DNA of 64,000 nt from Mucilaginibacter phenanthrenivorans. Lineage in GTDB: Bacteria; Bacteroidota; Bacteroidia; Sphingobacteriales; Sphingobacteriaceae. Every line of letters begins with the position of its first letter. Position 1 is the first letter of the stretch. The notes under the pieces were generated by a model. It was not told the DNA's origin and did no database searches. It saw only the letters and a program-made list of their open reading frames with translations. Location of the stretch: positions 186,001-250,000 of the forward strand of contig NZ_JAHVAP010000005.1 in assembly GCF_024721155.1 (NCBI RefSeq), written 5' to 3'. A program made the position numbers and the translations under genes. Below are positions 8,321 to 16,918 of this stretch, piece by piece.

Positions 8321-9012
8321 AAACATACAAACATATCTTCTTCGATCTCGACCACACCATCTGGGATTTTGATAAAAATGCGGAGGAAACGCTGTATGAA
8401 CTTTATGATATTTATAGCTTAAGGGAGATCGGCCTGCAATCAGCATCTCTGTTTATTGAAACCTACACCCGTCACAACCACCAGCTTTGGGCCGAATACC
8501 ATACCGGGAAGATCACCAAAACAGAACTAAGGGACACCCGTTTTAAAAGAGCATTTGCCGAATTGGGCGTTGACCACGATGCTATGCCGCAAGGTTTTGA
8601 GGATCATTACGTAAAACTCTGCCCTACCAAAACCAATCTTTTTCCGCACGCACATGAAACCCTGCAATACCTGCAAGGTAAATACAAACTGCATTTGATC
8701 TCAAACGGATTTAAGGAAGCATCTGAACTAAAGGTGGGCAATACCAATATCGGTGAGTATTTTGAAAACATTATTATCTCCGAGATCGTCGGCGTAAATA
8801 AACCCGACCCGGCAATATTTCAGCATGCGCTTGATTTGGCCGGCGCGCAAAAACACGAAAGCATTATGATAGGCGACAGCCTGGAAGCGGATGTTTACGG
8901 CGCCCTAAATTTTGGCATGGACGCCATTTATTTTAATCCGTTTAATGCACCCAAGCCGGATGATGTTCCGATGCAGATTAGTGGGTTGGATGAGTTGATG
9001 GGGGTGTTGTAG
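8296..9012 (+). CDS. YjjG-like HAD phosphatase (noncanonical pyrimidine 5'-nucleotidase family)
   Basis: The 238-residue HAD-superfamily hydrolase has motif I (FFDLDHT, catalytic Asp pair at about residues 17 and 19), motif II (LISNG), motif III lysine (VNKPDPAIF) and motif IV (IGDSLEADV), plus an alpha-helical cap. It resembles YjjG/YfnB proteins, which dephosphorylate pyrimidine nucleotides and modified analogues. Family members usually begin MKxYKHIFFDLDHT; here the only upstream ATG in frame lies inside a word repeat, so residues 2-7 (QNPTSE) are encoded by repeat sequence. The codon where the normal start would be is ATA (8317-8319). The repeat may have replaced the original start. Confidence 0.88.
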   Translation: MQNPTSEIKTYKHIFFDLDHTIWDFDKNAEETLYELYDIYSLREIGLQSASLFIETYTRHNHQLWAEYHTGKITKTELRDTRFKRAFAELGVDHDAMPQGFEDHYVKLCPTKTNLFPHAHETLQYLQGKYKLHLISNGFKEASELKVGNTNIGEYFENIIISEIVGVNKPDPAIFQHALDLAGAQKHESIMIGDSLEADVYGALNFGMDAIYFNPFNAPKPDDVPMQISGLDELMGVL

Positions 9013-9021
9013 CCATCAATC

Positions 9022-9112
9022 GTAGGGGCGTATCGCATACGCCCTGTACATCGTTTTATATCCATCGTTTCGAAAATTGATACGGCGTTGGGCGTATGCG
9101 ATACGCCCCTAC
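9022..9112. repeat. REP-like inverted repeat with 23-base arms
   Basis: The arm gtaggggcgtatcgcat...gccc at 9022-9044 is the exact reverse complement of 9090-9112, with 45 bases between. Each arm also folds on itself (gggcgtat / atacgccc around three bases), giving the two-hairpin layout of REP doublets. No T-run follows, so it is probably not a terminator. From memory, gtaggggcg...cgcccctac elements are widespread between genes in several phyla. Confidence 0.75.
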
Positions 9113-9172
9113 AGAATCTTTACCGCAGAAACACATATTCCAAATCCATTTAAAACCCCTACCTTTAACTAA

Positions 9173-9703
9173 ATGAACCTGAATAAAGAGCGTAAAACCA
9201 TTGATGCCGCATTGGACGAGTACCGGGCCAAATTGGATACCATTCCTGATGCGCTTTTTACCGAAACCCCGCCGGGTGGCGGATGGTCGTACGCAGAAGT
9301 TTACTCGCATATTTTAAAGGCTACCTTAGGTTCGTCAATAGCTTTGGAACGCTGTACACATAACAACTGCGAGGCTACTAAAAAGGGATTAAACCTCATA
9401 GGCCGTTATTTAATGTTAACGGGGCGCTTTCCGCCTGTACGGATAAAAGTACCCGAAGGTACCGAAGCAAAAATGCCGGCCGAAAAGATCAGCAAGGAAG
9501 ACGCTAAAAACCTGCTGGTAAAATGCCGTAAACGCATCGACGATACCTCGCCACTATTAAAGAATTCGTTACCCACTTCGCGTATCAAACACCCCCGCCT
9601 GGGCATGCTGAATGCCGGCCAATGGTATAAATTTATCCGGGTACACTTATTGCATCATTTAAAACAATTGGGGCGAATTGAAAATAAATTTCAGGCTGCG
9701 TGA
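9173..9703 (+). CDS. DinB-like four-helix protein
   Basis: The 176-residue protein is predicted helical, with the GGWSYAEVYSHIL segment in helix 2 and HLLHHLKQLGRIE near the C-terminus. These place histidines where the DinB/YfiT fold binds a metal. Members include thiol-dependent transferases and many proteins of unknown role. The start at 9173 lies about 60 bases downstream of the REP-like pair. No operon partner is obvious. Confidence 0.75.
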   Translation: MNLNKERKTIDAALDEYRAKLDTIPDALFTETPPGGGWSYAEVYSHILKATLGSSIALERCTHNNCEATKKGLNLIGRYLMLTGRFPPVRIKVPEGTEAKMPAEKISKEDAKNLLVKCRKRIDDTSPLLKNSLPTSRIKHPRLGMLNAGQWYKFIRVHLLHHLKQLGRIENKFQAA

Positions 9704-9775
9704 AACCTTTTACATTTAACACAGTCTTAACAATTAAATAATCCGGTTTTCGGATATTTGTAAAAAATGTAGCAG

Positions 9776-9889
9776 ATGCATAACGAGTTAGCATATATGG
9801 TTGTAGGCAGCTTACTATTTTTAGTTTGCATATACTACGTTAGCCCATTTGAACTTAAAGTTAATGACGACGACGAAGAGGAAGATTAA
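9776..9889 (+). CDS. 37-residue single-pass membrane protein with acidic tail
   Basis: The frame ATG 9776 to TAA 9887-9889 encodes 37 residues: a short N-terminus (MHNELAYM), one hydrophobic helix (about 8-24, VVGSLLFLVCIYYV) and a strongly acidic tail (NDDDEEED). It fills an otherwise empty gap between the DinB-like gene and the phosphoesterase. The helix followed by clean acidic codons looks selected, but the length makes this tentative. I cannot name a family. Confidence 0.5.
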   Translation: MHNELAYMVVGSLLFLVCIYYVSPFELKVNDDDEEED

Positions 9890-9961
9890 TCGTTGCTTCT
9901 ATAATTGTTATTTAATTTACCGGCATCTCCTACCGGACGGACAAATATCCCCCCAATTTTA

Positions 9962-10816
9962 ATGGCAAAACGCGAAGTTGATATTGTTGTTATATCCGAC
10001 GTGCACCTTGGTACATACGGATGCCACGCCAAAGAACTGCTCAAATACCTAAAGAGTGTAAAGCCCAAAATTCTTATTTTAAACGGCGATATTATTGATA
10101 TCTGGCAGTTCAGTAAATCGTACTGGCCCGAAACCCACATGAAGGTGGTGCGCCGCATTTTAAAATTTGTTACCGATGGCATCCCGGTTTATTATTTAAC
10201 AGGCAACCACGACGAGATGTTGCGCAAATTCGCCGACTTTAACATGGGTTCGTTCCAGTTAATGAATAAAGTGGTGCTGAATATAGATGGTAAAAAAGCG
10301 TGGATTTTTCATGGCGATGTGTTTGACGTAACCATGCAACATTCAAAATGGCTGGCAAAGCTTGGCGCGGTTGGATATGATACCCTGATATTGATCAACA
10401 GCTTTACCAACTGGCTGCTAACCGCGATGGGCAGGCAAAAAATGAGCTTCTCGCAAAAGGTAAAGGCCCGCTTCAAGGAAGCCGTTAAATTCATCAATCA
10501 ATTTGAACAAACTGCAGCCGACCTGGCTGTTGATAAAAATTACCAGTTTGTTATTTGCGGGCACATCCATCACGCCGAAATCAGGCAGATAGAGTCCACA
10601 GAAAAAACAGGCACCGTTACCTACTTAAATTCCGGCGACTGGGTGGAAAGCCTTACTGCGCTTGAATACAACAAAAAAACCTGGACCATATTTAAATATG
10701 ACCCCGCAGATTTTAATACCGATGCCGATGAAGACGACAAAACAGACATTGAGGACCTTGATGCAAAAATGGATGTAAGCTTGTTGTTGGCACGTTTTAA
10801 ACAGGAACAGGATTAA
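9962..10816 (+). CDS. LpxH-like metallophosphoesterase (UDP-2,3-diacylglucosamine diphosphatase family)
   Basis: The protein carries the calcineurin-type metal motifs: DVHLG (about residue 13), GDIID, GNHDE and the C-terminal GHIHH, followed by YLNSGDWVES. This order fits the LpxH branch that cleaves UDP-2,3-diacylglucosamine to lipid X in lipid A synthesis. The length is about 284 residues from ATG 9962 (MAKREVDIVV). The frame extends to 9905, but that extension encodes an unlikely NLPASPTGRTN stretch. The C-terminus has an extra acidic tail. Two later genes also serve LPS export (lptC, the MsbA-like gene). A related phosphoesterase of other specificity is possible. Confidence 0.8.
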   Translation: MAKREVDIVVISDVHLGTYGCHAKELLKYLKSVKPKILILNGDIIDIWQFSKSYWPETHMKVVRRILKFVTDGIPVYYLTGNHDEMLRKFADFNMGSFQLMNKVVLNIDGKKAWIFHGDVFDVTMQHSKWLAKLGAVGYDTLILINSFTNWLLTAMGRQKMSFSQKVKARFKEAVKFINQFEQTAADLAVDKNYQFVICGHIHHAEIRQIESTEKTGTVTYLNSGDWVESLTALEYNKKTWTIFKYDPADFNTDADEDDKTDIEDLDAKMDVSLLLARFKQEQD

Positions 10817-10830
10817 CTTTGGTTTAAAAA

Positions 10831-10997
10831 GTTTTAAGCGTTATAAGTGTTGTAAACGTTTCCTAAAATTGGAATGTTAGTATTTTATTATCGGGTTTTG
10901 ACACAACCTATTCAAAATTTCGACAAGTTTGCGTACATCAAAAATTAATGGTTTCTACCACTACAACGTCTGCAACCCTTATAACCTCTCGTAACTA
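10831..10997. repeat. word-repeat pair, gttataag / cttataac family
   Basis: After the phosphoesterase stop, 10831-10860 reads taagcgttataagtgttgta-type words. 10955-10997 carries the complementary form (ctacaacg, tgcaacccttataacc) and ends four bases before the ATG at 11001. The arms are imperfect reverse complements, the G-rich one after a stop and the C-rich one before a start. Confidence 0.65.
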
Positions 10998-11000
10998 ACT

Positions 11001-11984
11001 ATGAAAATACTCTTCGGCATACAGGGAACAGGGAACGGCCATATCAGCCGGGCCCGCGAAATTGTGCCCCTGCTGCAAAAGTATGGTGAGGTTGACCTGC
11101 TGGTGAGCGGCACCGAAGCCGAGGTTACCCTCGCGCAGCCCCTTAAATATAAATTTCACGGCTTTAGCTTTGTATTTGGTAAAAGCGGCGGTGTTGACAA
11201 CTGGGCTACGCTCAAACTGATGAACCTACCCCGGCTTTGGCGCGACATCCGCAGCTTGCCGCTAAAGGAATACGATCTGATTATCAACGATTTTGAACCG
11301 GTTAGCGCATGGGCCTGCAGGCTGCAAAAGATTCCTGCAGTTTCGTTAAGCCACCAGTGTTCATTTGTGTCGCCCAATACTCCCCGGCCATCCAAATGGA
11401 GCTTTGCAGAATTGCTTTTAAAATACTATTCGCCAACCACGCACCACGTGGGTTTCCATTTCGACAGGTATGACGATTTTATTCATACGCCGGTGATTCG
11501 CAGCGAGATCCGCAATCTTAAAACATCAAACCTGGGCCATTATACCGTTTACCTGCCCGCTTATGACGATAAGTTCCTCATCAAATACCTGAGCAAAACC
11601 AATAAGCAATGGCAGATCTTCTCCAAGCGCCAAAAAACGCCTTACGTAGAGGGCAACGTGGAGATCTTCCCGGTAAACAACGAAGCTTTTAACAAAAGCC
11701 TGGCCAGTTGCGAAGGCTTATTAACCGGCGGCGGCTTTGAGGGCCCGGCCGAAGCTTTGTTTCTGCAGAAAAAAGTAATGATGATCCCCATGAAGGGCCA
11801 ATACGAACAGCAATGCAATGCGCTTGCCGCCTCCAGGCTTGGTGTACCTGTAATTCATGAAATTGATGACCATTTTATTTTTCGCTTAAACAACTGGATA
11901 AGTGATGATAATAAGGTCGTTGTAAACTTCCCCGACGAAACCGCACAGATCGTGGATGATTTGGTAAAGAAGTACGCCAAATAA
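11001..11984 (+). CDS. GT-B-type glycosyltransferase (PF13528-like)
   Basis: The 327-residue protein starts with a Rossmann-type loop (GIQGTGNGHISRAREI), as in MurG-like and MJ1255-like GT-B enzymes. The C-terminal half has the donor-site region CEGLLTGGGFEGPAEALFL and the PMKGQYEQQCNA segment that recalls the nucleotide-sugar motif of that group. It has no signal peptide or membrane helix, so it probably works at the inner face of the membrane on a lipid-linked acceptor. The adjacent LpxH-like gene points to glycolipid or LPS synthesis, but donor and acceptor cannot be read from the sequence. Confidence 0.75.
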   Translation: MKILFGIQGTGNGHISRAREIVPLLQKYGEVDLLVSGTEAEVTLAQPLKYKFHGFSFVFGKSGGVDNWATLKLMNLPRLWRDIRSLPLKEYDLIINDFEPVSAWACRLQKIPAVSLSHQCSFVSPNTPRPSKWSFAELLLKYYSPTTHHVGFHFDRYDDFIHTPVIRSEIRNLKTSNLGHYTVYLPAYDDKFLIKYLSKTNKQWQIFSKRQKTPYVEGNVEIFPVNNEAFNKSLASCEGLLTGGGFEGPAEALFLQKKVMMIPMKGQYEQQCNALAASRLGVPVIHEIDDHFIFRLNNWISDDNKVVVNFPDETAQIVDDLVKKYAK

Positions 11985-12065
11985 CAGATCCGCAATAAAA
12001 TCGCAACCTTAAACTGTTTCTTAGCGCATTTGTGCTAATTTTGCCGGCAGAAACAACGGCCCTTA

Positions 12066-13055
12066 ATGATCAGTTTTTTTAAAGCGCTCAATCCGCTTAA
12101 TATTTTATGGCTCGCAGTAATATTGTTCGTTTCGCGGGCGGGTTATTTGTTTGCGGGCCCCGGTACAACTGTATTTACCTTTTCCGAACCTGTTTCCAGG
12201 CTGCTGATCGCCCCTGGCTCGTTTATAAACCCGGCATCAACATCCTACAATATCTTGCTGGCTTCCATTTGTGTATTTGCGCAGGCGCTGCTGTTAAATC
12301 ACCTGGTTAACCATTATAATTTATTGGGCAAGCCCACATTTTTGCCGGCACTTATGTATATAACGGTGTCCGGCCTATTCACTTCCTTTTTGGTATTGAG
12401 CCCGCCATTACTGTGCAATTTCCTGGTTATCTGGATGCTGTTTAAGCTGTTCAGCTTTTATAAAAGCAACGATGCCAAGTCGGCCGCCTATGATTTGGGG
12501 ATGATAGTAGCTGTAGGTTCTGTAATCTACCTGCCATTCATTTACCTTTTCTTAGTATTATGGATAGCCCTGGTAATTTTCAGGCCCTTAAACTGGCGCG
12601 AGATCCTGGCAAGCATAGTAGGCTACGTGACAGTATTTTTCTTCCTGGCTGTATATTATTACATGAATGACAGCCTGAACCAGTTTTACAATATCTGGCT
12701 GCCCCTTGGCACCAAGTTTCCGGATAGCATAAACATTCATTATTTAAGCTACCTGGTGCTTATCCCGGTAATAGTGATATTGGCTCTTTGCTTTATAAAA
12801 CTGCAGCAAAACTTCTTTAAAAGCTATGTGCAGGTGCGTAAATCGTTCCAGTTATTGTTTATTATTTTTTTGGTTGCCGCCCTTTCATTTTACGTAAAAA
12901 CGCCCTTTAATTTGAATCACTTTATACTGTGTGCGGTACCTTGCGCGGTATTTTTTTCGTACTATTTTCTGTATGCAAAAAATAAATGGTTCTATGAATC
13001 GCTGTATTTGCTGCTGCTAATCAGCATCATCTATTTTCAGTTTAACACTTTTTAA
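12066..13055 (+). CDS. polytopic membrane protein, DUF6427-like
   Basis: The 329-residue protein is almost wholly hydrophobic, with about nine to ten membrane segments and a short loop (RPLNWREILAS) typical of Bacteroidota proteins now grouped as DUF6427. The family name is from memory. The function is unknown. It lies 69 bases upstream of purQ, and a purQ promoter can be read in that gap, so the two need not be cotranscribed. Confidence 0.6.
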   Translation: MISFFKALNPLNILWLAVILFVSRAGYLFAGPGTTVFTFSEPVSRLLIAPGSFINPASTSYNILLASICVFAQALLLNHLVNHYNLLGKPTFLPALMYITVSGLFTSFLVLSPPLLCNFLVIWMLFKLFSFYKSNDAKSAAYDLGMIVAVGSVIYLPFIYLFLVLWIALVIFRPLNWREILASIVGYVTVFFFLAVYYYMNDSLNQFYNIWLPLGTKFPDSINIHYLSYLVLIPVIVILALCFIKLQQNFFKSYVQVRKSFQLLFIIFLVAALSFYVKTPFNLNHFILCAVPCAVFFSYYFLYAKNKWFYESLYLLLLISIIYFQFNTF

Positions 13056-13088
13056 CTTTTACATTCGTTCAAATCACGACTGTTATAT

Positions 13089-13096
13089 TAGTTTTG
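13089..13096 (+). promoter_or_regulatory. -7 box of a candidate purQ promoter
   Basis: tagttttg matches TAnnTTTG exactly, 28 bases before the purQ ATG. That predicts a leader of about 20 bases. The -33 TTG is not clear. Confidence 0.5.
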
Positions 13097-13124
13097 TATC
13101 ATTATTACACAAAAAATCAAATTA

Positions 13125-13817
13125 ATGAAATTTGGAGTAGTTATATTTCCCGGTTCTAATTGCGATGAGGATATCATCTATGTATTAGAAAAAATAATGG
13201 GCCAGCAAGTGGTTCGTTTATGGCACAAGGACCACGATCTTCAGGGTGCTGAGTTTATTGTTTTACCCGGCGGCTTTTCCTTTGGCGATTACCTTCGCTC
13301 AGGTGCGATTGCGCGTTTTTCGCCAATTATGCACGAGGTTATCCAGTTTGCTGCAAAAGGCGGCTATGTGCTGGGGATTTGCAATGGCTTCCAGGTTTTA
13401 ACCGAGGCAGGCCTGCTACAGGGTGCATTGCTGCACAATGAGAACCGTAAGTTTATTTGCCGCAACATTTATATGAAGGCGCAAACTTCAAATTCGTTAA
13501 TTACTGCTCAAATTGATCCGGAACGTGCATTGAAGATCCCTATCGCCCATGGCGAGGGTAATTATTTTGCCGATGCGGACGTTTTGAAATCACTTTATGA
13601 TGACGACCTGGTGTTGTTTAAATATTGCGACGAATTTGGCATGATCACACCTGAATCAAACCCTAACGGCTCGCTGGATAATATTGCAGGTATCACCAAT
13701 ATCAACCGTAACGTGTTTGGCTTTATGCCACACCCCGAGCGGGCTTCTGACCCTTTGGTGGCAAACGAAGACGGATTGGCAATTTTTGAATCGATTTTAT
13801 CACTGGTTAGAGTTTAA
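13125..13817 (+). CDS. purQ: phosphoribosylformylglycinamidine synthase subunit PurQ
   Basis: PurQ is the class I glutaminase subunit that feeds ammonia to PurL in step 4 of purine synthesis. The 230-residue protein shows the family start (MKFGVVIFPGSNCDED), the nucleophile elbow (VLGICNGFQVLTEAG, catalytic Cys near residue 87) and the His-Glu pair (FMPHPERASD). Length and motifs match the split PurQ/PurL type; purL and purS are not in this window. A D-family word repeat follows the stop codon. Confidence 0.95.
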   Translation: MKFGVVIFPGSNCDEDIIYVLEKIMGQQVVRLWHKDHDLQGAEFIVLPGGFSFGDYLRSGAIARFSPIMHEVIQFAAKGGYVLGICNGFQVLTEAGLLQGALLHNENRKFICRNIYMKAQTSNSLITAQIDPERALKIPIAHGEGNYFADADVLKSLYDDDLVLFKYCDEFGMITPESNPNGSLDNIAGITNINRNVFGFMPHPERASDPLVANEDGLAIFESILSLVRV

Positions 13818-13896
13818 CTAGTCTAAAGCCATCAGTCGTGACTCGCTAGTCGATTTTGATTAAAGACTCAGGGCCTTCGACTCAAGACTCAGAACT
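13818..13896. repeat. word repeat, gactc family, between purQ and coaX
   Basis: Words built from gactc and agtc (agtcgtgactcgctagtcg, then gactca, gactcaagactcag) fill almost the whole gap and end five bases before the coaX ATG. The two halves can pair with each other. Confidence 0.65.
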
Positions 13897-13901
13897 AAAA
13901 A

Positions 13902-14642
13902 ATGGAACTGGTTATAGACATCGGCAATACCTTTACAAAAATTGCTGTTTTTGACAATAACCAACTGCTCCAAACGGAGCATTACCAACCGGCAGATTCA
14001 AGCATTATAAATAAGATTCTTACTGATTATCCCATAAAAAGGGCCATCATATCATCAGTAAAAAAGGACAGGGAAGAGTGGCAAGGTTTATTGGCCCAAA
14101 AAGTTAAGCTAATATACTTCAGCGCAGGGATGACAAGTGGCATAACAAACCACTATTTAACCCCAAATACGCTCGGGCTCGACAGGCTTGCCGCGGTTAT
14201 CGGGGTATATCACCTGTACCCGGGTAAGGACAACCTGGTGATTGACGGGGGCACCTGCATAACGTATGATTGGGTGGATGCAGCCGGGAATTATTTTGGC
14301 GGCAGTATATCACCGGGGTTAAATATGCGTTATAAGGCATTAAATAATTATACCGCAGGCTTGCCTTTAATAAATGCGGATGAAACTTTCAATGCCAAAG
14401 GCGGCGACAGTACAGCATCAGCCATATTATCAGGTGTGCAAAACGGAATAAAATACGAACTGGAAGGCTTTATTGAAAGCTATAAAAGCAGTGAAAAGGA
14501 ACTGAATATTGTACTAACCGGGGGCGACAGTATTTTTTTTGATAGCCTGTTAAAAAATAGCATCTTTGCCCCCTGTATAAAAATTGAACCCCATTTGGTT
14601 CTCAAAGGATTAAACGCAGCTATACAAACTAATAATGATTAA
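13902..14642 (+). CDS. coaX: type III pantothenate kinase
   Basis: CoaX phosphorylates pantothenate in the first step of coenzyme A synthesis. The 246-residue protein has the ASKHA-fold motifs of the type III enzyme: an N-terminal phosphate loop (DIGNTFTKIA), a middle motif (GLDRLAAVIG), DGGTCITYD and SPGLNMRYKAL. The length is normal. Its stop overlaps the next ATG by 8 bases, so it is translationally linked to the outer-membrane barrel gene. A word repeat ends just before the start codon. Confidence 0.95.
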   Translation: MELVIDIGNTFTKIAVFDNNQLLQTEHYQPADSSIINKILTDYPIKRAIISSVKKDREEWQGLLAQKVKLIYFSAGMTSGITNHYLTPNTLGLDRLAAVIGVYHLYPGKDNLVIDGGTCITYDWVDAAGNYFGGSISPGLNMRYKALNNYTAGLPLINADETFNAKGGDSTASAILSGVQNGIKYELEGFIESYKSSEKELNIVLTGGDSIFFDSLLKNSIFAPCIKIEPHLVLKGLNAAIQTNND

Positions 14643-15963
14643 ATATACCAGGTTTTTTATAATAATTTTACTTGCTGTTTCTGCACTTGGAGCAAAGGCA
14701 CAATCAACTGCCACAACAAGCTCACCCTATTCGAGGTACGGAATAGGCGACTATGATCCTTCCGTTTTGCCGCAGACCAGGGCGATGGGCGGCATTGGTA
14801 CTGCTATCAATAAAATAAACAACTACAATACCATTAACGTACTTAATCCGGCTTCATACGGTGCAATAAACTATACTACTTTTGACATCGGTATATACAC
14901 AAACATAGTAAGTCTTTCCCAGACCGGGCAAACAGGTACAAGTAATTCCAATTTCAGGTTAAGCCATGTGAATTTTGCAATTCCTGTAACCAAGCACTCA
15001 GCACTTAGCTTTGGTTTAATGCCTTACACCGAGATGGGGTATAACTACAAGCAAACTCGCACTAACTTCGGAACTGGATCAGCAGTTGATACCAACGCCG
15101 TTAATTACCTGTACCAGGGCGATGGTGGCTTGTCAAAGGCTTACATGGGGTATGGTTTTGGCCTTGGTAAACACGTGCTTTTAGGCGGTAACATATCTTA
15201 TATATTTGGTAACCTGGTGCAAACCAGCTCAACCGAGATTCCTACACTGTACGGTACCCTTAACTCAAGAATTGAACAAAGCAACAGCATTGGCGGTTTG
15301 AACTATGATTATGGTATTCAATACTCATTTGATTGGGCTGATAACACCAAACACGTAGTGTTGGGCTACTCGGCATCAACAGCCAACAGCATCAACAATA
15401 CGGAATCGTACATTGTAAGCCAGTATACCTATGACAGCAGCGGCAATCAAAATACGGCGGCCGACTCCATTGTGAATAACAAAAGCACCAAAACAAAAAT
15501 CAAGCTTCCGCAGATCAACCACTTCGGTGTATCGTACCAACGTGACGGACATTATCTTGTTGGTGCCGATTTTACTATGGGGCAATGGAGCAACCTTACT
15601 ATAGCCGGCGCCAGTGCAGGTTTTCAAAACAGCAAAACATTTAACATAGGTGGGCAGATCACCCCAAACAACAATGCATTGCGTAACTACTTCGCCAGGG
15701 TTGATTATCGCTTAGGCTTTATATACGACGAAACCTATCTTAATTTAAATAACACCAATATTAACCGTTACGCTGTTACCTTTGGTTTTGGGCTGCCTTT
15801 GGCGCCGGCACAAACGCTTAACACCTTTTACAAAATAAACCTTTCTGCCGAGCTTGGCAAACGCGGAACGGTTGAAAACGGACTGGTTAAAGAAAACTAT
15901 ATAAACATCCACTTAGGCTTTACGCTTAACGATAAGTGGTTCCTGAAATATAAGTATCAATAA
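14635..15963 (+). CDS. outer-membrane beta-barrel protein (FadL/OmpP1-like)
   Basis: The 442-residue protein has a signal peptide (residues 1-22, ending AKAQ) followed by an N-terminal segment with SRYGIGDY and RAMGGIG. Alternating strands run to a C-terminal barrel strand (DKWFLKYKYQ). This fits Bacteroidota long-barrel proteins distantly related to FadL transporters; no cargo can be assigned. It overlaps coaX by 8 bases and precedes lptC, an order I recall from other Bacteroidota. Confidence 0.75.
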   Translation: MIKYTRFFIIILLAVSALGAKAQSTATTSSPYSRYGIGDYDPSVLPQTRAMGGIGTAINKINNYNTINVLNPASYGAINYTTFDIGIYTNIVSLSQTGQTGTSNSNFRLSHVNFAIPVTKHSALSFGLMPYTEMGYNYKQTRTNFGTGSAVDTNAVNYLYQGDGGLSKAYMGYGFGLGKHVLLGGNISYIFGNLVQTSSTEIPTLYGTLNSRIEQSNSIGGLNYDYGIQYSFDWADNTKHVVLGYSASTANSINNTESYIVSQYTYDSSGNQNTAADSIVNNKSTKTKIKLPQINHFGVSYQRDGHYLVGADFTMGQWSNLTIAGASAGFQNSKTFNIGGQITPNNNALRNYFARVDYRLGFIYDETYLNLNNTNINRYAVTFGFGLPLAPAQTLNTFYKINLSAELGKRGTVENGLVKENYINIHLGFTLNDKWFLKYKYQ

Positions 15964-16100
15964 ATATAAAAGAAAACCAGGGATCAATAGCCGGGAACGA
16001 TAAGTTACCGGCATTTTATTTTTAATACTATTTGTATTGGTTTTTATAGATCGAAATAAAATAAAGGACAATAATTTCGCCGCCCCGCGTTTTCATTGTA

Positions 16101-16131
16101 TTGACACTTTCCATTTAAGTTCCTACATTCA
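16101..16131 (+). promoter_or_regulatory. candidate lptC promoter
   Basis: A -33 ttgac element at 16101 and a -7-like tacattca at 16124-16131 (two mismatches to TAnnTTTG) are 20 bases apart. The ATG is at 16137, so the leader would be near zero. Confidence 0.35.
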
Positions 16132-16136
16132 CAGCC

Positions 16137-16721
16137 ATGCATAGTCGCACAATAAAGTTATCGCACCTGTACACACCAGTATTGGTTATTTGCGCGCTGG
16201 TGTTATTGAGCGCATGTGAAAACTCCCTGGACGATATCAAAAAAATAGCCTCTAAAGAAGAGAATAAACCTATTTCCCGCTCTTTTGGTGTAGATGTAAT
16301 CTATAGTGATTCCGCAAGGGTTAAGGCCCATCTTACGGCCCCGGTAATGATCTCGTACGACGACACACCCAAGCCCTATAAAGAAATGACAAAGGGGATC
16401 AAGATAGTTTTCTATGACATCAATTTAAAGGAGAACGGCAACATTGTTTCAGACAATGCCATCCAGCACGACAAGGAAAACATCATTGAGTTTCATAAAA
16501 ACGTGGTGGCCACAAATGCGCAGGGCCAGATCTTTAAATCGGACGAGTTGATTTATGATATGAACGCTAAAAAAATGCATTCATCAAAGCCTGTCGAAAT
16601 TATATCACCTAACGGCAACATTGTTGACGGGATAGGCTTTGACAGCAATGAAACCTTTTATCCCTGGCATATTGACCAAATGACCGGGAATTTCTATGTA
16701 GATGATAAAGAAGTACAATAG
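16137..16721 (+). CDS. lptC: LPS export periplasmic protein LptC
   Basis: The 194-residue lipoprotein has a signal sequence with a lipobox (LLSAC, Cys 27). The body is a beta-jellyroll with repeats such as VIYSDSARVKAHLTAP, IVFYDINLKENGNIVSDNA and NVVATNAQGQIFKSDELIYD, as in LptC/LptA proteins. In the Lpt bridge, LptC takes LPS from LptBFG at the inner membrane to LptA. E. coli LptC is anchored by a helix; a lipoprotein form is common in Bacteroidota. The neighbours (barrel protein upstream, PpiD downstream) fit envelope assembly. Confidence 0.85.
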   Translation: MHSRTIKLSHLYTPVLVICALVLLSACENSLDDIKKIASKEENKPISRSFGVDVIYSDSARVKAHLTAPVMISYDDTPKPYKEMTKGIKIVFYDINLKENGNIVSDNAIQHDKENIIEFHKNVVATNAQGQIFKSDELIYDMNAKKMHSSKPVEIISPNGNIVDGIGFDSNETFYPWHIDQMTGNFYVDDKEVQ

Positions 16722-16918
16722 GAAGAATTATAGCGCCAGGTGCAGGAACAAAATTCGCGAAGAGTAAATTTCTAAATGATTTATAAACTGATTTCGGGCA
16801 CAAACAGATCCATTTTTTAATAATTTAACACACAAAAATTTGTGTTATAGAATTTTATTAAAAATTGTATCTTGCGCCCTCTTTTAAACAATATAAAATA
16901 AAGTAATTATACAGGTAT

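Noticed and set aside
9905..9961. Longer N-terminus for the LpxH-like phosphoesterase
   Set aside because: The extra 19 residues have no family character, and MAKREVDIVV at 9962 begins directly before the first strand and metal motif.
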